Of a stretch of DNA of 25,404 nucleotides, positions 19,388 through 25,404 are shown in pieces (position 1 is the stretch's first letter; every line of letters starts with the position of its first letter). Origin of the DNA: Dimargaris cristalligena (taxonomy: Eukaryota > Kickxellomycota > Dimargaritomycetes > Dimargaritales > Dimargaritaceae); contig JANBQC010000415.1 in assembly GCA_027576995.1 (NCBI GenBank), positions 1-25,404 on the forward strand, given 5' to 3'. The position numbers and the translations under genes are program-made. The notes beneath the pieces were generated by a model. It saw nothing but the letters and a program-made list of their open reading frames with translations, ran no database searches and was not told where the DNA came from.

Positions 19388-20733
19388 GCCGAGGGGTTTA
19401 CTGCTGTTTCCCTTATCACCAAGTCATACCAATGGATGTTACTGTTGATGCGACCAACGGAAGTTTGGACCTATCCCATTGCCCGCTAGACCATCCGGCG
19501 CGTATACCATCCCGCGGATCCAGGACCATTGCCTATCCCTTTAGCAACCACCTCCATGCGACACCGCATCAACGGAATGTCCTCTAGGGTCTTGCCTAAG
19601 TTACCAACTGGGTGCCCTGCACCAACGCCAAGAACAAGGCCCAGAGACCCGGTCTAGCCATATCAAGGTACAGAAGTTTTAATTGGCCTTGGGGTCAACT
19701 TGCGGTGACCCTGATTGACCTGCTGGCCAATACCGATGGCGGGTATTCCCAAGGAGTCCTATTATTGCGGTGGTCTATGAATTCGGGCTATGTATCCAAT
19801 ATTTCTGGCCGGAAAGAATGGAAGGGGGCTGGACAAAAATAGTGTAGCCTATTCGGGAGTCTAAAAGGAAAGCCGCAGGTACTTTGAATAGTTAAGGGAA
19901 AGGGGGGAGGATAGACACATAGGCAAATGAAGTCATTTTTTTGACCAGGGCTACTTCTTCCTGCCTCTGTTCTTTGGGATTTATTTTTATATAGATTAAC
20001 AATCGAAGCACCAAATGGGCTGGCGGTGTGTAGCCCTTGAGTAGTGTGGAGCACCCGCTTCTTGTCTACCCCTTCACCTCTCCCATTCCAAAGTAAACCC
20101 ACTTTCTGTGTTTGGACCACATGACTCCGATAAAAGATTCGAAGGAGCTGCATTGAAATAAACTAATCGAATCCATGAAAAGAGCAAGTTGGGTTTTGAA
20201 CCATCCCCCCACCCTTCCCTTTGGATAACAGTGCCAAGAATGTCAAGGTACTCTAAACTCGGCCCCCATTGGAAGCCATGTAGTATCTATACAACCATTG
20301 AATTCGATACACTCGTTCTTTAGTACTTTGTCCAAATTTTGGTTACCGCGTAATTTAGTGTGCCCCATTGGTCTATAACGCGAACAATGAGTGATATAAA
20401 TAGTATAAACCACCCCCAGTTACCCCAGTAGCATCAATGGGGCTTTGGGACCAAGTAAAGAGCGCATTGGTATGTATTTAGGTGGGTACTCCACTGCTCA
20501 GCACCACTATTTTATTGAGTAGATTGGAAACTAAACTATCCATATTAATATTGGTTTAACATACCAAATTAATTGTCCATCAAAATAGGAATGGCACAAT
20601 GGCCACCATTTAGTTGTACGTACTACTCATTAATTCTGCCACAGCACCAACAAAAGTCCAAATAGACTCTATTTGGGTTATTGACTGAAGTAGTAAAAAA
20701 TAGGTGCCTATGAATAAGCAATGCAAATATTGG

Positions 20734-20754
20734 TATATATATATATATATATAT
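20734..20754. repeat. TA dinucleotide microsatellite
   Basis: About ten uninterrupted TA units, at the 3' edge of an exon-like minus-strand open stretch. Confidence 0.7.
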
Positions 20755-20759
20755 GAATA

Positions 20760-20894
20760 TGTAGTGATGAGTTGCTCTAACTTCAACAGACTGAGGTTAG
20801 GAAAGGAAGAAGTGGCTTCATCTTCCTTCTCAGGAGGCTTAGATGCCAGAATGGAGGATCCCTGGTGAGCCGGTATGGGGTTGCCCGAGGACAT
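20760..20894 (-). other. Exon-like open stretch, Ser/Pro/Glu-rich
   Basis: From an ATG at 20894 the minus strand reads MSSGNPIPAHQGSSILASKP and on through a Glu/Ser-rich stretch (EKEDEATSSF) to LSLLKLEQL, before running into AT-rich DNA and the TA repeat. The composition is protein-like and contrasts with its surroundings, so it may be a first exon or a gene remnant. No donor site, family or partner exon can be fixed. Confidence 0.2.
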
Positions 20895-22011
20895 TGGCCC
20901 ACTGGTTTAGGGGATGCCAGAACTCATGTTTGACGATAGATGAGGGTGTAAGTGGCATGTAATTAAAATAGCGGACGTGTTCAGAAATATCAGAAAAATA
21001 TTTAAAACTTTATTTAGGAAGCAATGGTTTCGAAATATAAATTTCAATGGGCAGACAATTGTTGTATTTCCTTTGTGAGATTCCAGCATATTTTATGTTC
21101 TAGTGTTAGTAGTGTATATACCCCAAATTACAATGAGCTTCTGCTGACTTATCCCGAATATAAACCACGGGGAACCCTTAGGGGAGTATCAGTCCATTAA
21201 TTAATGCTGCCATCAGAAATATGGTATATGTTTTGGTGGATTCTTGTTAGTGGTAAAAATCAGAAGAGATGTCAGCTGCAATGTAATTTCTAATACATTT
21301 TCCGGGTCTCATATGCCCGTTATTGTAATAATTGGCCAATAAAATATACGGCCATTTTGTACACCCGTTGGACTTTACTACGAATAAATAGATATCCCCC
21401 TGCAAGACCAATGGTCTTTCACTGGTACTGAACATGTAATTTTAGAATAGCGAAGTCGTCAGCTTCATGCAGATAAAGCATAATCGAATCTATAATTTAA
21501 ATAATTAGTTTATAATGGCTAGAGAAAAAAGGGTCAATGTTAATAGAAACTGGGGGGTGGTTGAAACATGTTTATTAAGAACAGAATAACAGGAGATAAT
21601 AACCTAGCCGGCATCTACAAGTATGTTAATGTACCAGGCCAAATAATGGAATAAAAGGTAATACTAGTAGCATAGTAATTGCCACGTTAGCTTTCCAAAA
21701 ATCCCTCCAAATGAAAATGGTCAAAGAGTCCTTCTACATATTGTCTTTATCGATCAAGCCATAACATCATTGTATTTTTGACAGAAATCACCCACCAAAA
21801 TTATGATATTGGTATTTTTAATTGAACACCATCAAAAATACAGTATAGTGGATTCAGCAACAATGATTGATTCCTACTTCTCAGAATATTGTATATAAAT
21901 TGAACAGCTGCCCTTGGTTTATTCACAGAAAATATTAGCACATTCCTAAAATACCAATAGTTATTTGGCCATTATAGTCCCCCATATTGACAATTACTAC
22001 CCGTGAATTAT

Positions 22012-22164
22012 TTACCAGGTGGTGGGAGGGGCCATACAATGGCCCCTGTCAGCCTCTGAGAGTTCGGAAGAGGGATTGTAGGGGATGTAGTCCCTCCCTA
22101 ATGTGTAGGGGGGACTGCTGGTAGAGCCCTGATAAGGGCTAATACATATTTTAAGTCTCTGCAT
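22012..22164 (-). other. Open frame overlapping the hairpin cluster
   Basis: The minus strand reads 50 residues from an ATG at 22164 (MQRLKICISPYQGS, later GRDYIPYNPSSELS) to a TAA at 22012-22014. The composition is protein-like, but there is no signal peptide or known motif, and the stretch coincides with the hairpins. It could be a last exon, a remnant, or chance. Confidence 0.15.
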
Positions 22165-22174
22165 TTATGCAGAG
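22028..22174. repeat. Cluster of four hairpins in 147 bp
   Basis: Four dyads follow each other. GGGGCCAT/ATGGCCCC (22028-22046, 3-base loop) is perfect. An 11-12 bp arm pair starting AGTCCC and ending GGGACT (22089-22116, 5-base loop) has one unpaired base. AGCCCT/AGGGCT (22125-22140, GATA loop) is perfect. CTCTGCAT/ATGCAGAG (22157-22174, 2-base loop) is perfect. A further 7-bp dyad, AGTGTCA/TGACACT, lies at 22332-22354. Their density is far above the rest of the window. The minus strand also stays open here (22012-22164, 50 residues), an alternative explanation. Confidence 0.6.
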
Positions 22175-22898
22175 TGGCACATGTGTATAATAAGACAGGC
22201 GGCTAGGAGTGTTGACGGATGATCTGGTTGAGGCCAGAGTTTGGTTTCAAGGGAGAGGGGGATAACAAAAGTAGTAATGTGAGGAAGCTTTGGAGGGAGG
22301 GAGTGGAAGGGAATAAATGCAGTGGGTATATAGTGTCATCCAGAGGTTGACACTTATCCCTGGACTATAGACAGCCAGTCCTCATTGTCAGAGGGTGGAA
22401 TATACCATGATATGCAATGGTGGTATCATTCCCATCACTTACCCACAAAAAAAAGTATATCACCTATACTGTAGCATATACAAAAAACCAACAAAATATT
22501 ATTTATTTCTTTATACTCACAGTTTACATTAAAAAAGTCTGCCATTCTTCTTTGCATTTAAAAGTCTGACCTATTTTTCAGTAGATTCCTTGTTATTCCA
22601 TATTGTTCTATTCTTGACCTTTTTTCTATGTCCTTTCCCTTGTATCCAGCAGCCCCTAAAGCCCACAGGATGGTTACATAAGTAACCAGTGAATTCCTGC
22701 TTGTTTGGGACAATAATCATCACTCATTTAAATTTCAAACTCATTTTTAATATCCCTTGAACTCAATGACGACCTTTTATTGATTATTAATTATCAACTC
22801 CCTTGTTTTTATTGTTTCTCAATAAACTTTGACACTCCTTGTTTATCCCCCTGTTCCCTGTCTGGTTTAATAACCATCTGCCCCCCTGTAACCCCAAC

Positions 22899-23084
22899 AT
22901 GATGCCCAACTCTGCTCCTGGTTCCTCTAACTCTGTGAACCTCCTGTCTTCAACAACCAGGGAGCTGGCCACCATGACTTTTGGCCATGCTGATAAGGAG
23001 GCTGCTGCCTCCTCGCAAAACCCAAAGGCCACTGGCAATAGGCCGGACCTCCCAGGTAGTACAGATACAATCTATGTAAATTAA
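22899..23084 (+). other. Exon-like open stretch after a pyrimidine-rich leader
   Basis: Two consecutive ATGs (22899, 22902) follow about 60 bases of C/T-rich leader. They open a Ser/Asn/Pro-rich stretch (MMPNSAPGSSNSVNLLSS), then an Ala-rich one (HADKEAAASSQNP). A possible GTAGTA donor sits at 23056, right after PDLPG. The frame closes at 23084. I recognise no family. It may be the first exon of a gene that continues rightward or a decayed remnant. Confidence 0.25.
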
Positions 23085-23825
23085 GCTTATTAAGAATAAT
23101 GCTTGATATAAGATCAGTTATGATGAAAAATTGTAGGGAAGGGAAGCTGTATATTTATAAAGCAGATTTTTGATGGGGCAGTAGCTATCAGCCATGCACT
23201 TAATTGATTGCTGCCATTGAACAGGGCTTAGGCCACTCATCTAGCTTGTGATTCTATGGTGAAGACAATGCACCTGTTCACAATATATGGTTCTAATAAT
23301 GATAGAAATACTCTTCACACACCTGCATCTCCTTTGTTTCCTACAACGATTTCTCCTTATACCATAACACGAAGTATCTGGACACTAAAGCCAGTGCACT
23401 TCAAAATAAAATATTATGTGTACTATATATACAATAATTCTATTTCCATTATTTTAATTTTGAATATGAATTTTGTTCGTCCTGGTTTCCTAACTACTTT
23501 CTATAATGATACTGTCTGCCCAGCCGTGACAGCCAAATGCTGATTTCGACCTGGCTCGGTGGTTGTCATGCTGAATAATCAATGAGATTATAGCTCACTA
23601 ACCAAGAAGGACCAGGCGCCATTATCGCCTAGTTCCATCAACGAGGCGCGGGAATGCTGCCCTATTGAAGGATCACCTTCTTTCAGCCATTCCTGCCACT
23701 CGATTCGCATATTTCATGCATCCCCTTCATTATATGCCCATCTATTATTAACTATCATTTATACCACTATCTAATAGTGTCTTTTAGCATCTTCTTTGCT
23801 GGTTCGACGCCTTTATCATTCGTCT

Positions 23826-23847
23826 GCTCGGCTATATAAAACCGAGC
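23826..23847. promoter_or_regulatory. TATATAAAA box inside a palindrome
   Basis: GCTCGG at 23826-23831 and CCGAGC at 23842-23847 are exact complements around a 10-base spacer. The TATATAAAA run is at 23833-23841. A second overlapping pair (TCGGCT/AGCCGA, 23828-23850) also fits. A C/T-rich stretch follows, as in promoters of this genome, so a transcript may start near 23870. The first downstream ATG is followed at once by TGA. Confidence 0.4.
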
Positions 23848-24159
23848 CGATTCCTGTCGTTATTCTTTAGTTAATTGGCACTAATATTTACCCACCTTTC
23901 TTAGTTAACTCCATCTGCCGATATCTCCCATATTGTTATCTATAATACGCCCTTCGCATCAACTGCCCATGTGAATTATCTTTTGTAACTTTTCTGAGCT
24001 GTGTGTATATTAGTCAGTATCAGGATTATTTCCTACGACAGTTTCCGTTCCCTGATACACCCCGTTGCCTACGCAAATGTCTTCATGTGTGTCAATTGTA
24101 ATCCAACGATTTATAATACAATAGTCATTACACTGCAGCTAGGTATAATTAGCAAGTAG

Positions 24160-24222
24160 CATGGCTTTAGGCACGTCCTACAGCGCCTAGTCCTGGGACA
24201 GGACTATGGCCGAGGCTATTAA
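24160..24222 (+). other. Short exon-like island with an 8-bp hairpin
   Basis: The plus strand is open for 20 residues (HGFRHVLQRLVLGQDYGRGY) after an AG that could serve as acceptor. Within it, TAGTCCTG at 24188-24195 and CAGGACTA at 24199-24206 form a perfect hairpin with a 3-base loop. Too short to call a gene. Confidence 0.15.
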
Positions 24223-24243
24223 CTGAATGCTTCCATGTAATAA

Positions 24244-24456
24244 GATGTTCATGATGACAACAATGCAGTAGTGCGCCCTGGACCTCCGGGTCTGCTTTCA
24301 CCCAAGGATGATCAGACTAGCCACACCAGCTATATCCTTCATAGTTACCCATTGTATTCACTTCTTTGGGGATGGGCCTACCTGCCAGGCATTCCAATGA
24401 ACTGCCAATATCACCTATTAAACCCTGTCGAGCCCTCTTATCCACCGATCAATTGA
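24244..24456 (+). other. Exon-like open stretch, 70 residues
   Basis: Open from just after TAATAA to a TGA at 24454-24456. It reads VRPGPPGLLSPKDDQTSHT and later LLWGWAYLPGIPMN, ending VEPSYPPIN. Composition is protein-like and more GC-rich than the flanks. There is no ATG at its start, so it would be an internal or last exon, or a remnant. Family unknown. Confidence 0.2.
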
Positions 24457-24551
24457 TCACCAACCACTTATAGCATAGTCATGGCCTAATGCTATGCCCC
24501 TAATAGAAAAAACATCACCTTCTGGTCTCTGTTCACGGAATTCTACCATGA

Positions 24552-24640
24552 ATGGTCCAGGTATTAATGATACCCATTTAAATACAGCTGATATGGACCA
24601 TAAAAATCAGACTGCTGTTTTTTTTAAAAAAACTTCAGCA
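24552..24640. repeat. Two adjacent dyads
   Basis: ATGGTCCA at 24552-24559 pairs exactly with TGGACCAT at 24594-24601; inside it, GGTAT/ATACC (24560-24574) pairs as well. Twelve bases on, TGCTG (24613-24617) and CAGCA (24636-24640) enclose a run of eight T and seven A, forming a long AT hairpin. Confidence 0.45.
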
Positions 24641-24814
24641 CATAGGCGATGATTGGGAAATAATGAGGTATTTCAGTATGGTGGTTATGCCATACTTTCA
24701 AGAATTGGACAGCATTACAGTATCCCACAGTAATATTTTCACTACCACAGCCACCATGGTTCTTCAGAATGACCGCACTGCTTTAGGATTCCTGGTACAT
24801 GTGGGCGGTGATTT

Positions 24815-24967
24815 ATGTCAGATAAAGCCCCTCTGTTTTATCATGGCATAACTCTATGGTCTCCTAGACAGCAGGGTGCTTACTATGCTAATGTTTGGGT
24901 AGCTGTCGGGTATTTACCTGATGAGGGGTGTGGCAGGCCCATTACCATGGTATGTTTTCATTATTAG
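24815..24967 (+). other. Exon-like open stretch, 50 residues
   Basis: From an ATG at 24815 it reads MSDKAPLFYHGITLWSPRQ and later NVWVAVGYLPDEG, ending PITM before a GTATGT that could be a donor at 24951. A different frame just upstream is also open and protein-like (NDRTALGFLVHVGGDLCQ, ending 24849), hinting at a frameshift or an intron. No family recognised. Confidence 0.2.
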
Positions 24968-25028
24968 TCCAATATAGTTTTAGATGACGTATAATTCAAT
25001 AGACAGAATGTGTATTTGCCAACTGACA

Positions 25029-25172
25029 ATGACTGACCCGCCATTGATCGGATTTACCGGTGTATACAGCCTGGTTGAACCCCTCGCATATAGAAATTCA
25101 ATACGTATCCCCAGACGCGTATGGGACAGTAGTGTGGTGCTGCAGAGTGCAGGTAACTGTAAGCATATTTAA
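25029..25172 (+). other. Exon-like open stretch near the window end
   Basis: From an ATG at 25029 it reads MTDPPLIGFTGVYSLVEPLA and later RIPRRVWDSSVVLQSAG, where CAG/GTAACT at about 25151 could be a donor. The frame otherwise closes at 25172. It may be a first or internal exon of a gene running off the right edge. Unrecognised. Confidence 0.2.
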
Positions 25173-25404
25173 TTACCTGATTCCTTTACTAATTAGAACC
25201 CATTTATCAACGTAAAGCACAGCTCCTTTAATTATACTCTATCAATTCATCCTGTAAAACCAATTATTCATCAAACAATATCTTATATTTTATCAGTCCT
25301 ATTCATTTCGTTACCAGAAAACTACAAAAAAAACATCAACCATTCGATTATTATTTCGAAGTTCAAGTGCCTATTTTTACTTATCAATCGAAGTATTCTA
25401 TCAT
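25173..25404. other. AT-rich window end
   Basis: Strongly AT-rich with no usable open frame, dyad or motif. If the preceding island is an exon, this would be intron or 3' flank. Confidence 0.3.

Larger units (their letters stand above)
19394..22011. other. AT-rich spacer, left part of the gene-poor right flank
   Basis: Apart from a moderately GC-rich stretch at 19400-19840, this is AT-rich with no confident gene. The plus-strand frame at 19612-19842 has no motif. A Ser/Pro/Glu-rich minus-strand stretch is noted separately. A TA dinucleotide microsatellite lies at 20734-20754. The part 21090-22010 is very AT-rich and shows nothing I can interpret. Confidence 0.45.

Noticed and set aside
630..25404. 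CRISPR arrays, insertion sequences, rRNA genes or a viral module
   Set aside because: No regularly spaced direct repeats, transposase motifs, rRNA signatures or viral hallmark proteins were seen.

Overview
The window looks like nuclear DNA from a filamentous or early-diverging fungus. The genes are eukaryotic. Several have short spliceosomal introns of about 150-230 bp with GTAAG-type donors. Coding regions are rich in G and C at third codon positions, while spacers are AT-rich. One gene encodes SMG9, a nonsense-mediated-decay factor that budding and fission yeast lack. Together with the compact introns this suggests an early-diverging lineage such as Zoopagomycota/Kickxellomycotina; that placement is an inference and was not tested.

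Layout from left to right. (1) 1-3646: a small basic secreted protein (630-971), then 2.7 kb of non-coding DNA holding a diverged tandem or foldback repeat (about 1455-1960) and other inverted repeats. (2) 3647-5255, minus strand: ARP2, actin-related protein 2 of the Arp2/3 complex, rebuilt here as three exons including a 39-nt first and a 21-nt last exon. (3) 5256-6716: spacer with one copy of a dispersed repeat. (4) 6717-9066, plus: RPC82/RPC3, a subunit of RNA polymerase III, in five exons. (5) 9693-10469, plus: EMG1/NEP1, the 18S rRNA pseudouridine N1-methyltransferase, in one exon. (6) 11610-13619, minus: SMG9, in one long exon with a disordered N-terminal half. (7) 15617-16762, plus: a membrane delta-12/omega-6 type fatty acid desaturase with all three histidine boxes and a TATA box upstream. 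(8) 16763-19015: spacer with the second copy of the dispersed repeat. (9) 19016-19240, minus: a second small secreted peptide with a Lys-Arg processing-like site. (10) 19394-25404: 6 kb of AT-rich DNA without a confident gene. It carries a cluster of perfect hairpins, microsatellites, a TATA box inside a palindrome, and several exon-like open islands that may be parts of an intron-rich or decayed gene.

The five large genes are housekeeping genes (actin nucleation, Pol III transcription, ribosome biogenesis, mRNA surveillance, lipid desaturation). They do not form an operon or a cluster with a joint function. The unusual content lies at the two flanks: small secreted proteins, repeats and hairpin-rich, poorly coding DNA. 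The pattern is a conserved core block between more labile compartments.
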